A DNA stretch of 64,000 nucleotides from Bog-756 sp963718405 (lineage in GTDB: Bacteria; Actinomycetota; Acidimicrobiia; Acidimicrobiales; RAAP-2). The first letter of the stretch is position 1. Each line of letters begins with the position of its first letter. The DNA lies in NCBI GenBank assembly GCA_963718405.1, contig CAVQYZ010000005.1:806001-870000 (forward strand). The letters are read 5' to 3'. Positions 36,772-44,314 of the stretch are shown piece after piece. A model generated the notes under the pieces. The model ran no database searches. It saw nothing but the letters and a program-made list of their open reading frames with translations, and had not been told where the DNA came from. The translations under genes and the position numbers were made by a program.

Positions 36772-37673
36772 TGCTTGGTGAAGATGTCGACCGCCATCAA
36801 CACGAAGAGGAGGGTCAGGTAGGTGATGGAGTAGCTGAACAGCTGCATGGCGGCCTTCGGGGTGGCCCGGTGCCATAGCCGGAGCGCCAGGGCCACGAAG
36901 ATCACGCCCAGGACCGACGCCGACACGATGTAGATCATGCCGAGCCGGGCCACCGCGGCCAGCAGTAGCGATACCCCCACCAGGACCACGCTGTAGAAGA
37001 GGATCTCCCGGGCGGTCCGCTTGAACGTCGCCACCGCCGGCAGCATGGGCACGCTGGCTGCCTGGTAGTCGTCCTTGTACTTGACGGCCAGGGCCCAGAA
37101 GTGGGGTGGCGTCCACACGAAGATGATGGCGAACAGCACCACCGGCGTCCACGACAGGGATCCGGTCACCGCAGCCCAGCCCACCAGCACCGGTACCGCT
37201 CCGGCTGCTCCCCCGATCACGATGTTCTGGCTGCTGCTCCGCTTCAGCCACAGGGTGTACACGAAGACGTAGAACAGGGTGGCCGAGACGGCCAGGGCCG
37301 CCGAGAGCAGGTTGACCCACCCCCACAGCTCGACGAAGGCCAGCACCTCGAGGGCGATGGCGAAGACCAGGGCCCCGCGGGCCGAGATGACCCCGGTGGC
37401 CAGGGGGCGGTTCTGGGTGCGGTGCATCAGCTTGTCGATGTCGCGGTCGACCACCATGTTTATGGCGTTGGCCCCCCCGGCAGCCAGGGTTCCCCCGAGC
37501 AGGGTGGCCAGCATCAGCCTCACCGGGGGAAGGCCCCGCTGGGCCACCACCATGGTGGGCAGCGTGGTGATGAGCAGCAGCTCGATGATGCGGGGCTTGG
37601 TCAGCGCCACGTAGGCGCCGACCTTCGCCTTGACCGATAGACGCCGGGGTAGAACCACCGCAGGAAGCGTCAC
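36768..37673 (-). CDS. ctaB: Protoheme IX farnesyltransferase (heme O synthase)
   Basis: GTG 37673 gives 301 residues ('VTLPAVVLPRRLSVKAKVGA'), the normal length. It transfers a farnesyl group to heme B to make heme O in the membrane. The prenyl-diphosphate motif 'NMVVDRDIDKLM' (NxxxDxxxD) and 'RTQNRPLATG' lie near residues 80-100, the second motif is 'YKDDYQAASVPMLP' near 220, and nine membrane segments surround them. ctaA is divergent, so heme A synthesis is complete here. TATTGT seven bases before the GTG suggests a leaderless start. The TlpA-like gene follows with overlap. Confidence 0.94.
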   Translation of the reverse strand: MTLPAVVLPRRLSVKAKVGAYVALTKPRIIELLLITTLPTMVVAQRGLPPVRLMLATLLGGTLAAGGANAINMVVDRDIDKLMHRTQNRPLATGVISARGALVFAIALEVLAFVELWGWVNLLSAALAVSATLFYVFVYTLWLKRSSSQNIVIGGAAGAVPVLVGWAAVTGSLSWTPVVLFAIIFVWTPPHFWALAVKYKDDYQAASVPMLPAVATFKRTAREILFYSVVLVGVSLLLAAVARLGMIYIVSASVLGVIFVALALRLWHRATPKAAMQLFSYSITYLTLLFVLMAVDIFTKH

Positions 37674-37686
37674 GCGGCACACAATA
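37674..37686 (-). promoter_or_regulatory. Candidate -10 element for leaderless ctaB transcript
   Basis: On the minus strand TATTGT (37686-37681) precedes GTG 37673 by seven bases; AGGACA lies 17 bases further upstream as a weak -35. Confidence 0.5.
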
Positions 37687-37787
37687 GTTCGAACGCCGGA
37701 ACGTGTCCTTTCGGCTGGCCGGCGGCCTTTCGGCTGGCCAGGAGGCCCAGGCAGGGGTCCCAAAGGTGCCGGTACCATGAGCAGACG

Positions 37788-38765
37788 GTGTCCACCCTGC
37801 GTATCAGCCCCCGCCGCTTCCTCATCCTCTGCTGGGCCACTCTGGCCATGGTGGTCCTCAACGTGATTACCGGCGCCGCGGTCCGGTTGTCCGATTCCGG
37901 GCTGGGCTGCCCCGACTGGCCCACCTGCTCCCAGCACCACCTGACCCCACCGCTCAGCCTGCATCCGGTGATCGAGTTCGCCAACCGGTTGGTGGTCACC
38001 CTGTTGGTGATCGTCTGCGCCGTGACCGTCGTGGCCGCCTTCCTCCGCCGGCCGGCCCGGCGGGACCTGCGCTGGCTCTCGGCCGGCCTCATCATGGGGA
38101 TCCTGGGCGAGGCGGTGATTGGCGCCTTCGTGGTGTACTCCAAGCTCAACGCCTACGTGGTCATGACCCACTTCATGGTGGGCATGGCCCTGCTGGCGGT
38201 GGCCGTGATCCTGACTCTGGAGGCCAGCCATGGGCCCGGACGCGGCACGCTGGTCGTGACCAGCGGGGCGTTGTGGCTGACCCGCGCCCTGATCGCCCTC
38301 ATCGTGATCGTGCTGGCCGCCGGGACCGCCACCACCGGAGCCGGGCCCCACGCCGGAGGGGTCGGGGCCAAGCGGGTCCCCATCGGGCTCGAGGACATGA
38401 CCCGGATCCACGCCGAGATCGTGTTGACCGCCGTGGCGGTGCTGTTGGTGCTGTTGTGGGTGCTCTGGCGCACCAATGCCCCGGCCCGCGTCCAGGATGC
38501 CGGCCGGGTCCTCTTGGCGGTGATGGTGGCCCAGGGGATCGTGGGCTACACCCAGTTCTTCACCCACCTCCCGGCGCTTCTGGTCGGGATCCACGTGTTC
38601 GGAGCGTCGATGGTCTGGGCCACGGCCCTGTGGTTCCACCACCGACTGTCCGATCACCGGCCAGAGGTGATTGCCGGTCCGGACGGGGTCACCACTGACC
38701 CGGACCGGGAGGAGGCGCCTGCTGCGGACGGGCCAGGTCACCTTCCCGTGGGCCAGCCGGCGTGA
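37788..38765 (+). CDS. ctaA: Heme A synthase (COX15/CtaA family)
   Basis: A 325-residue protein with eight membrane segments that oxidises heme O to heme A for aa3-type oxidase. Heme-ligand His residues lie in 'PVIEFANRLVV', 'YVVMTHFMVGMALL', 'MTRIHAEIVLT' and 'ALLVGIHVFGAS'. The conserved Cys pair is 'LGCPDWPTC' in the first extracytoplasmic loop. The start is GTG 37788, nine bases after TACCAT. The C-terminal 35 residues are acidic and hydrophilic. clpS starts inside its stop codon (GTGA), so ctaA, clpS and the DUF2017 gene form an unusual operon joining heme synthesis and proteolysis. Confidence 0.93.
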   Translation: MSTLRISPRRFLILCWATLAMVVLNVITGAAVRLSDSGLGCPDWPTCSQHHLTPPLSLHPVIEFANRLVVTLLVIVCAVTVVAAFLRRPARRDLRWLSAGLIMGILGEAVIGAFVVYSKLNAYVVMTHFMVGMALLAVAVILTLEASHGPGRGTLVVTSGALWLTRALIALIVIVLAAGTATTGAGPHAGGVGAKRVPIGLEDMTRIHAEIVLTAVAVLLVLLWVLWRTNAPARVQDAGRVLLAVMVAQGIVGYTQFFTHLPALLVGIHVFGASMVWATALWFHHRLSDHRPEVIAGPDGVTTDPDREEAPAADGPGHLPVGQPA

Positions 38766-39166
38766 TGGCCGCATCTGTGGCGGCCGCCCGGCTCGGTCTG
38801 ATGGAGTCCGGCCGGATGGAAGCGGGCCTGGCGGAGTCCGGCCGGGTGGAAGCCGGCCGGGTGGAGTCCCGCCAGGCGGAGACCATGCCGGTGGAAGCCG
38901 AGGACACCGACCTCGAGGAAACCCCGATTTCCGATCGGCCGTGGCTGGTGATCGTGTGGAACGACCCCATCAACCTCATGTCCTTCGTGACCTTCGTGTT
39001 CCAGAAGCTGTTCGGCTACTCCAAGGAGAAGGCCACCAAGCTGATGCTCGATGTGCACCACAAGGGCCGGGCCGTGGTCTCATCGGGGACACGGGAGCGG
39101 GCTGAGCTGGACGTGTACCGCCTCCACGAGCACGGGCTGTGGGCCACCATGGAACAGTCCTCGTGA
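38762..39166 (+). CDS. clpS: ClpS-type protease adaptor with repeat N-terminus
   Basis: A 134-residue protein, longer than typical ClpS (about 100). The folded domain starts near residue 55: 'RPWLVIVWNDPINLMSFVTF' (with the N-degron-binding Asn-Asp), 'VFQKLFGYSKEKATKLMLDV', 'HHKGRAVVSSGTRERAE' and 'HGLWATMEQ'. ClpS hands N-end-rule substrates to ClpC/ClpA for ClpP. The first 50 residues are built from a 15/30-bp repeat giving 'ESGRMEAG' and 'ESGRVEAGRVES', not conserved in the family. A start at GTG 38762 or ATG 38765 overlaps ctaA. The DUF2017 gene follows with overlap, as in most actinobacteria. Confidence 0.92.
   Translation: MMAASVAAARLGLMESGRMEAGLAESGRVEAGRVESRQAETMPVEAEDTDLEETPISDRPWLVIVWNDPINLMSFVTFVFQKLFGYSKEKATKLMLDVHHKGRAVVSSGTRERAELDVYRLHEHGLWATMEQSS
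38804..38878 (+). repeat. 30-bp/15-bp repeat in the clpS N-terminal coding region
   Basis: GAGTCCGGCCGG(A/G)TGGAAGC then GGGCCTGGCG or CGGCCGGGTG, at 38804-38833 and 38834-38863, with a half copy at 38864-38878. It is in frame and encodes 'ESGRxEAGxx' twice. Confidence 0.87.
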
Positions 39167-39657
39167 GCGCGCCCATCCGGCGCCGACGCGACGGCCGGTA
39201 CGCCATCAAGCTGGATCCGGGGGTGCGGGCCGTGCTCGCCACCATGTCCCAGCAGCTCTCCCCGGTGGTCAGCCCCGACGACCCCATGACCCGTCGCCTG
39301 TTCCCACCGGCCTACCCGGACCGAGAGGCACGGGGGGCCGAGCTCGAATACCGGAACCTGGTGGACAGCGCCCTGATCAACCACCACCGCCAGGCCTTCG
39401 CCACCATGGCCGAGACCGCCGAGGCCGACACCCTGAGCGAGGCCGAGCTCAACACCTGGCTGTCGGCGGTGGGTTCGATGCGCCTGGTGCTCGGCACCCG
39501 CCTCGATGTGAGCGAGGACATGGACCCGCCGGACCCGAACGACCCCACCGCTCCCGAGTACGCCCTCTATGAGCTACTCGGCCAGCTCCAGTACCTGATG
39601 ATCGAGGTGCTTTCGGCCCAGCTCCCCGACGAGGGTCGCCCGGAGGGGGCCCTGTGA
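39163..39657 (+). CDS. DUF2017 family protein (ClpS-associated)
   Basis: GTG 39163 ('MSAPIRRRRDGRYAIKLDPG') overlaps the clpS stop; 164 residues. The family is nearly always adjacent to clpS in actinobacteria, so a link to the Clp system is likely, though no activity is known. Conserved stretches are 'RRLFPPAYPDREARGAELEY', 'EADTLSEAELNTWLSAVGSM', 'RLVLGTRLDVSEDMDP' and 'EYALYELLGQLQYLMIEVL'. It is helical, without membrane segments. Three tRNA genes follow on the same strand. Confidence 0.9.
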   Translation: MSAPIRRRRDGRYAIKLDPGVRAVLATMSQQLSPVVSPDDPMTRRLFPPAYPDREARGAELEYRNLVDSALINHHRQAFATMAETAEADTLSEAELNTWLSAVGSMRLVLGTRLDVSEDMDPPDPNDPTAPEYALYELLGQLQYLMIEVLSAQLPDEGRPEGAL

Positions 39658-39695
39658 TCCACCTGCTAATCTCCAAAAGCCCTGATCGGGTTGGA

Positions 39696-39768
39696 GCCCC
39701 CATCGTCTAGCGGCCTAGGACGCCGCCCTTTCAAGGCGGTAACACGGGTTCGAATCCCGTTGGGGGTG
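39696..39768 (+). tRNA. tRNA-Glu (anticodon TTC)
   Basis: Acceptor GCCCCCA pairs with TGGGGGT (with a G-U at the first pair), the anticodon arm is CCGCC-CTTTCAA-GGCGG, and the T-arm holds GGTTCGAATCC. The discriminator is G, and CCA is not encoded. Confidence 0.95.
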
Positions 39769-39797
39769 CTTCACACCCCAGCGTCTGTGCTGGTTGG

Positions 39798-39875
39798 GGA
39801 CCTGTGGTGCAGTTTGGAGTGCACGCCGGCCTGTCAAGCCGGAGGTCGCGGGTTCAAATCCCGTCAGGTCCGCCA
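39798..39875 (+). tRNA. tRNA-Asp (anticodon GTC)
   Basis: Acceptor GGACCTG/CAGGTCC, anticodon arm CCGGC-CTGTCAA-GCCGG, T-loop GGTTCAAATCC, discriminator G at 39872 and an encoded CCA at 39873-39875. It starts 29 bases after tRNA-Glu. Confidence 0.95.
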
Positions 39876-39894
39876 CCTCGGTCCGCCGAGGCGA

Positions 39895-39970
39895 GGTCGG
39901 GTAGCTCAGTTGGTAGAGCGCGCGCCTGAAAAGCGTGAGGTCACCGGATCGACGCCGGTCCCGACCACCA
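39895..39970 (+). tRNA. tRNA-Phe (anticodon GAA)
   Basis: Acceptor GGTCGGG/CCCGACC, D-arm GCTC-AGTTGGTA-GAGC, anticodon arm CGCGC-CTGAAAA-GCGTG and encoded CCA at 39968-39970. The T-loop is ATCGACG, with A instead of the usual T at position 54. Confidence 0.95.
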
Positions 39971-40121
39971 GATTGCGGGTGTCCGAAGCCGGTCATCCAC
40001 GAGCGGTGGCCCCGGTCTTCCCCTGTCGGTCGGGTCACGACGCCGGCCGCCACGGCATTGAGCACCGTTCGTCGGGATCAGGGCCCGACCGTTCCCGGGC
40101 CCTGGTGGCCAGGGCCGTCGG

Positions 40122-41009
40122 TCAACGCAGTTGCGCCGGGCCCTCGGTCACGATGCGCTCGAATACCTCGGCATCGCAGGCAAAGACGGAGTCGGGCACC
40201 GGCCAGTGGAGCACCAGCTCCTCGAGGCCCAGGGCCTGATAGCGGCCGGCCCACTCGACGAAGGCATCCACCGATTCCAGCGGTCGTTCCGAGGTCAGCC
40301 CCTGGAGGAGGATCTTGTCGATCGAGTCGTACGCTCGGCCGGTGTCGCCACAGGCGGCGGCCAATCGCTCCAGTTGCGCCCGGACCACATCGACGGCGCC
40401 CGACGGATCGGCGCGTCCGGGACCGTCGGGGTGGCCGTAGGTGACCCACCCCTGCCCGAACTCCGCAGCCAGTCGGAGCCCACGTCGACCGGTGGCAGCC
40501 ACCACGAACGGCACCCGGGGCTGTTGCAGGCACGCCGGCACGGTCCGGGCCTCGACGGCTGTGTAGTACCGGCCCCGCTCCGTCGTCGACGGCTGGGTCA
40601 GGACCTGGTCGAGGAGTCGGATCCACTGGTCGAAGCGATCGGCCCGTTCCCCCGGGCTCCACGGCTGCTGGCCCAGGGCGGTGGCGTCGAACCCGGTGCC
40701 TCCCGAGCCGATGCCGACGGTCAGGCGGCCTTGGCTCAGGTGGTCCAACGACAACAGCTCCTTGGCCAGCGTCACCGGATGGCGGAAGTTCGGCGACGTG
40801 ACCAGCGTGCCGATGCGCAGCCGCTCGGTGGCAGTGGCGGCCGCGGCCAGCGTGGTCATGGAGTCGAACCAGGGACGATCCCGGAAGCTCTGCCAGGTGA
40901 GGTGGTCGTACGTATAGGCGGCATGGAACCCGAGCTCCTCAGCCCGGCCCCAGATGGTGCGACCCTCCTCCCACTGGTAGATGGGGAGGATGACCGTGCT
41001 CAGTCGCAT
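40122..41009 (-). CDS. LLM class F420-dependent oxidoreductase
   Basis: A 295-residue luciferase-like protein from ATG 41009 ('MRLSTVILPIYQWEEGRTIW'). Family marks: 'ELGFHAAYTYDHLTW' near residue 28, 'RIGTLVTSPNFRHPVTLAKE' near 68-87, 'LSQGRLTVGIGSGGTGFDAT' near 93-112, 'VPFVVAATGRRGLRLAAEFG' and 'ALGLEELVLHWPVPD'. The 'SPNFRHP' loop and Gly-rich strand are typical of F420-binding members. TAACTT lies seven bases before the ATG, again suggesting a leaderless start. This is the third LLM protein in the window and is not a close duplicate of the other two. The substrate is unknown. Confidence 0.9.
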   Translation of the reverse strand: MRLSTVILPIYQWEEGRTIWGRAEELGFHAAYTYDHLTWQSFRDRPWFDSMTTLAAAATATERLRIGTLVTSPNFRHPVTLAKELLSLDHLSQGRLTVGIGSGGTGFDATALGQQPWSPGERADRFDQWIRLLDQVLTQPSTTERGRYYTAVEARTVPACLQQPRVPFVVAATGRRGLRLAAEFGQGWVTYGHPDGPGRADPSGAVDVVRAQLERLAAACGDTGRAYDSIDKILLQGLTSERPLESVDAFVEWAGRYQALGLEELVLHWPVPDSVFACDAEVFERIVTEGPAQLR

Positions 41010-41016
41010 GGGGCAG

Positions 41017-41022
41017 AAGTTA
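41017..41022 (-). promoter_or_regulatory. Candidate -10 element of the LLM gene at 41009
   Basis: TAACTT on the minus strand (41022-41017), seven bases upstream of ATG 41009, in the same geometry as the other leaderless candidates. Confidence 0.4.
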
Positions 41023-41086
41023 CCGGCCCAGCTGACGGATTGGTCCTTCCCGCTACCGCTCGTCGTTCCCGCTACGTCGTCTTCCG

Positions 41087-41482
41087 CTACTCGTCGCCCG
41101 CTACGTCCCTCCTCGTCTTCCGGTCGGGGCGCCCCGTGCGGCTCGACATGACCACCCGGTCGCCGACCACCCGCACCCCTTCGTCCCGGAGCAGCCGGGA
41201 GTGGCGACGCTCGATCCCGGGAACCAACCGTCCGGTGCTGGTCACCACCCGCCACCACGGCAGTCCGGTGGAGCCGCGGGCCAGGAGCGTGCCGACCGCC
41301 CGGGCCGCGCCGGGGTGTCCGGCTTCGAGAGCCACCTCGCCGTAGGTCAACACGGTGCCGGGCGGTATGCCGACCAGCACCCGGCGCACGTCCTCCTCGA
41401 ACTGTCCGGCCCTCACGACCTGGCGACGGCGCGACGCCCGACCATCCCCGGGACCGGCGGCATCAGGGCTCACCGGGACCAC
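41087..41482 (-). CDS. Alkyltransferase-like (ATL) DNA-binding protein
   Basis: 131 residues covering the DNA-binding domain of O6-alkylguanine-DNA alkyltransferase: 'FEEDVRRVLVGIPPGTVLTY', 'GEVALEAGHPGAARAVGTLL' and 'GLPWWRVVTSTGRLVPG'. In true MGMT the active-site motif is PCHRV; here the Cys is replaced by Trp (PWWRV), the hallmark of ATL proteins. These cannot transfer alkyl groups but bind O6-alkylguanine and hand it to nucleotide excision repair. 'RHSRLLRDEGV' is the usual end of the domain. The start overlaps the GntR-family gene; GTG 41473 is an alternative. The tail after residue 110 is basic and not conserved. Confidence 0.88.
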   Translation of the reverse strand: MVPVSPDAAGPGDGRASRRRQVVRAGQFEEDVRRVLVGIPPGTVLTYGEVALEAGHPGAARAVGTLLARGSTGLPWWRVVTSTGRLVPGIERRHSRLLRDEGVRVVGDRVVMSSRTGRPDRKTRRDVAGDE

Positions 41483-41837
41483 CGGTGGCCAGGCGACGGA
41501 GGATGGCCATCATCTCGGCCTCCCCGATGCCCAGCCGGCGCATCCGGCCGACGAAGGCCCGAGCTTCGATGACGGCCTGTCGCCGCTCCACCGAGGTGTC
41601 GCCGGCCACGAAGGTGCCGTGGCGCCCGTTGGTCTCGACCAGTCCCACCAGCTCCAGCTCCCGGTAGGAGCGGGCCACGGTGTTGACAGCCAGCCCCAGG
41701 TCGGCGGCCAGAGCCCGGACCGTGGGAAGTCGGTCGGCCGGTTGGAGGACCCCACGCTCGATGGCTGCGGCGAGCTGAGCCCGAACCTGTTCGAATGGTG
41801 CGATCGCCGACTGGTGATCCAGCACCACCAGGTCCAT
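41463..41837 (-). CDS. YtrA-type GntR family regulator
   Basis: A 124-residue short GntR protein. The winged helix is 'IAPFEQVRAQLAAAIERGVL', 'PTVRALAADLGLAVNTVARS' (recognition helix) and 'YRELELVGLVETNGRHGTFV'. The remaining 45 residues make a small dimerisation helix pair ('ARAFVGRMRRLGIGEAEMMA'), as in the YtrA subfamily, which usually controls ABC transporters. No transporter is adjacent; the ATL gene overlaps its 3' end. TACAAA lies six bases before ATG 41837. Confidence 0.88.
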   Translation of the reverse strand: MDLVVLDHQSAIAPFEQVRAQLAAAIERGVLQPADRLPTVRALAADLGLAVNTVARSYRELELVGLVETNGRHGTFVAGDTSVERRQAVIEARAFVGRMRRLGIGEAEMMAILRRLATGGPGEP

Positions 41838-41902
41838 GCCCAGTTTGTAGCAGAGTCCGTGGCGCCGTCCCCCGCCGATTCCTGTTGCCGACCCAGCTAC
41901 CG

Positions 41903-42658
41903 CTACAGCCGAAGACCGGTGTCCGGTCGCTCGCCGGTGTCGACGACGTTCTGAGCGATGTCCCGCAGCTTGATGTTGAGATGCTGGGACGCCCGGCGGA
42001 GGATGTCGAAGGCCTCGTCCGAGGTGATGCGCTCGCGCTCCATAAGGATGCCCTGGGCCTGACCGATCATCTCGCGGGTGGCCAGGGCAGCCTGGAAGTT
42101 GGCCGCCCTGCGCTCTTCGTCCTCGTGGAGCCGGGCGGTGGAGAAGGCCATCCCGGCCATGGCAGCCAGGAGCATGCCCTTGCCCCGGTCGATGACACCG
42201 AAGGCCTGGGGGTAGCGGGCGTAGAGATTGAGTGCGCCGGGATCCTCATTGACCTGCACCGGTAGGGCCAACAGGCTTCGCACGCCGGCTTGCGCCGCGG
42301 CGGGGCCGAAGGTGGGCCAACGAGGCTCGTCGTCCAGGTCCTCGGCGTAGGAGGCCACACCCCGGTTGATGGCGTCGAGACACGGGCCCTCGTTGGTGCG
42401 GTGCTGGATGGCGTCGAGCTTGATCACAATGGGATCGGTGGAGTACGGCGTGCTGATCCGGCCCTCTTCGATCAGGAAGATGCCGGCATAGTCACAACCC
42501 TCGATGGTGGACACCGCCAGGGCCACCAACTGGGCCAGGGTCTCCCCCACGCTGCCGGCCGAGAAGAGGGCTGCCACCGTCCCGGCCATGCTGCCGGCCA
42601 GATCCGAATGCGGATCGATCCCAGCCGCTGGGAGATCCTGCCTGCCGAGCTCACTCAA
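41903..42658 (-). CDS. GAF-ANTAR signalling protein
   Basis: 251 residues. The GAF domain covers about 25-165 ('LVALAVSTIEGCDYAGIFLI', 'TNEGPCLDAINRG', 'LLALPVQVNEDPGALNLYAR'). The ANTAR RNA-binding domain covers about 180-240 ('FQAALATREMIGQAQGILME', 'RITSDEAFDILRRASQHLN', 'IKLRDIAQNVVDTG'). ANTAR proteins bind paired RNA hairpins and act as antiterminators when activated. The start codon is probably TTG 42658 with GAGG close upstream, so the first residues are uncertain. It is divergent from a second ANTAR gene, with a 200-base gap that could contain their RNA targets. Confidence 0.9.
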   Translation of the reverse strand: MSELGRQDLPAAGIDPHSDLAGSMAGTVAALFSAGSVGETLAQLVALAVSTIEGCDYAGIFLIEEGRISTPYSTDPIVIKLDAIQHRTNEGPCLDAINRGVASYAEDLDDEPRWPTFGPAAAQAGVRSLLALPVQVNEDPGALNLYARYPQAFGVIDRGKGMLLAAMAGMAFSTARLHEDEERRAANFQAALATREMIGQAQGILMERERITSDEAFDILRRASQHLNIKLRDIAQNVVDTGERPDTGLRL

Positions 42659-42858
42659 GTTCCTCGCCCGCCTCCCTGAAGTCTTCGCCAGCTAGCTTCT
42701 CACACCCCCCGGGGTGGCGCGGACCGGCCTGAGGCCGGGCGGGGCGGGGCTGGTACGCTGCAAGGACCTTCGACAGCGAGGGTCGCCCATCAGAGAGCCG
42801 ACGGCCACGTGCCTCGTTTTGCAGCTCAGGAGGATGGCCTGACCAACCCGGTCGACGC
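42659..42858. other. Shared upstream region of two divergent ANTAR genes
   Basis: No gene is seen. On the plus strand, CGAC-AGCGAGG-GTCG (from about 42770) and TCAGG-AGGATGG-CCTGA (42826-42842) can form small hairpins. The second encloses an AGGAGG (42828-42833) too far from the annotated start to be its ribosome-binding site. Confidence 0.35.
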
Positions 42859-44070
42859 TTGGCGTCCCTGGTCAGCCAGCTTCGATGGCCCGTCCTCAGC
42901 CGCCGTGCCCCCCAATGTCGGGAAACGGCCGTGAGCCTCGGCCACAGCCACCAGGAGCAGTTCACCATCGGGACCGATATGTCCGATGAGGCCGCCGTGC
43001 TCACCGTCCGCGGCCGGCTCGACATCATCGCCGTCCCGGCGCTGAGCGCCCTGTTCGACATGGTCGTCGCCGGGACCTTCGCCACGGTCATCGTCGACGC
43101 CAGCGGGTTGGACTCGATCACCAGCGAGTGCCTGGCCCTGATGGCCCAATCGGCCGAACGCCTGGCCGCTCTGGACCGTCGCTTCGTGATCCGTTCGCCC
43201 TCGATCCGGATCGCCCGACTCCTGGACGTCACCGGGCTCAAGGACCTGGTGTCCGGGGATTCGTTCGGATCGAGTGTCGCGGGCCTGTCCCCGTCGGAGT
43301 CCCAGGTACCGGCGCGCCAACCCGCCGAGGTCGGGGCACACGGACCGCTGGCCAAGCTCCGGATGGGCTCGGAGTTCCCCTCCGAGAACGACGTGGTCGA
43401 CGGAGCCCTCCGCATGGTGGTGGCGTTGGCCCAGGCCACCATCGCCGCCGCCGACGGGGTCAGCGTCTCGCTCCGGCGCAACGGTCGGCTGGCCACGGTG
43501 GCCGCCAGCGATCAGACCATCTTGGACATGGACACCTACCAGTACGCCACCGGCGAAGGACCGTGTCTCGACGCTTCCATCGAAGGTCGGGTTTTCCAGA
43601 CCCAGTCGCTGATCGACGAGCGTCGCTGGCCGGCGTTCACGCCGAGCGCCCACGCCCTGGGCATCAACGCCATCCTGTCGTCACCCCTCCGGGCCTCGAA
43701 GCAGCCGGTAGGAGCACTCAACATCTACTCGCGCCAGCCTTCGGCCTTCGCATCCGACGATCAGAAACTGGCGTCGGTATTCGCCATCGAGGCGTCGATC
43801 ATCCTGACCGAGGCCAGGGTCGACGTATCCGCCGAGGACCGGGTGGCCCGCTTCCAATCGGCCCTGCTGGTGCGGGAGACCATCGCCCAGGCCCAGGGCA
43901 TCCTCATGGGCCAGGAGGGGATCTCCGCCGACGACGCCTTCACCCTGCTCCGCACCCACTCGCAGCAGACCGGCCAGCCGTTGTTCGAGCGGGCCCAAGA
44001 GATCATCGCCTCCCTCCGGCGGCCACCGCGGGACCGCGGCACCGGACGGGTGGGCGATCCGAATGGTTGA
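42859..44070 (+). CDS. STAS-GAF-ANTAR signalling protein
   Basis: Up to 403 residues from TTG 42859; GTG 42931 ('VSLGHSHQEQFTIGTD') is an equally plausible start and lies nearer the conserved region. The STAS domain covers about residues 40-130 ('VLTVRGRLDIIAVPALSALF', 'VDASGLDSITSECLALM'). The GAF domain covers about 185-325 ('TGEGPCLDASIEGRVFQ', 'SPLRASKQPVGALNIYSRQP'). A C-terminal ANTAR domain follows ('FQSALLVRETIAQAQGILMG', 'GISADDAFTLLRTHSQQTG'). The STAS part suggests a link to anti-sigma or partner-switch control. The next gene overlaps its end by eight bases. Confidence 0.88.
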   Translation: MASLVSQLRWPVLSRRAPQCRETAVSLGHSHQEQFTIGTDMSDEAAVLTVRGRLDIIAVPALSALFDMVVAGTFATVIVDASGLDSITSECLALMAQSAERLAALDRRFVIRSPSIRIARLLDVTGLKDLVSGDSFGSSVAGLSPSESQVPARQPAEVGAHGPLAKLRMGSEFPSENDVVDGALRMVVALAQATIAAADGVSVSLRRNGRLATVAASDQTILDMDTYQYATGEGPCLDASIEGRVFQTQSLIDERRWPAFTPSAHALGINAILSSPLRASKQPVGALNIYSRQPSAFASDDQKLASVFAIEASIILTEARVDVSAEDRVARFQSALLVRETIAQAQGILMGQEGISADDAFTLLRTHSQQTGQPLFERAQEIIASLRRPPRDRGTGRVGDPNG

Positions 44071-44314
44071 ACAGTCGTCGGACACCCTGGACCGCTTCCG
44101 TCAGGACGCTGACCTGACCCGGAGCGAGTTGTGGCTGCGCTACTTCGAGCTGGGCGGCATGAGCACCGCTCTGCAGCTCGAGGCCATCCTCTACGGGGCC
44201 CTGCTGGCCAGCCCGCACGACTACGACGTCATCGCCCACGCCCTCAACGAGCGGTTCGTGGAGCTGGGGGGAAACCACCCCGTCCCCTACGGTGAGGGTG
44301 GCCCCGGTGCTTAG
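44063..44314 (+). CDS. Small conserved actinobacterial protein next to ANTAR genes
   Basis: 83 residues: 'ELWLRYFELGGMSTALQLEA', 'ILYGALLASPHDYDVIAHAL' and 'NERFVELGGNHPVPYGEG'. I recognise this as a short protein often found beside GAF-ANTAR genes in actinobacteria, without known function. It is fully helical in appearance. It overlaps the STAS-GAF-ANTAR gene upstream and the sigma-like gene downstream, so all three are probably coexpressed. Confidence 0.7.
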   Translation: MVEQSSDTLDRFRQDADLTRSELWLRYFELGGMSTALQLEAILYGALLASPHDYDVIAHALNERFVELGGNHPVPYGEGGPGA

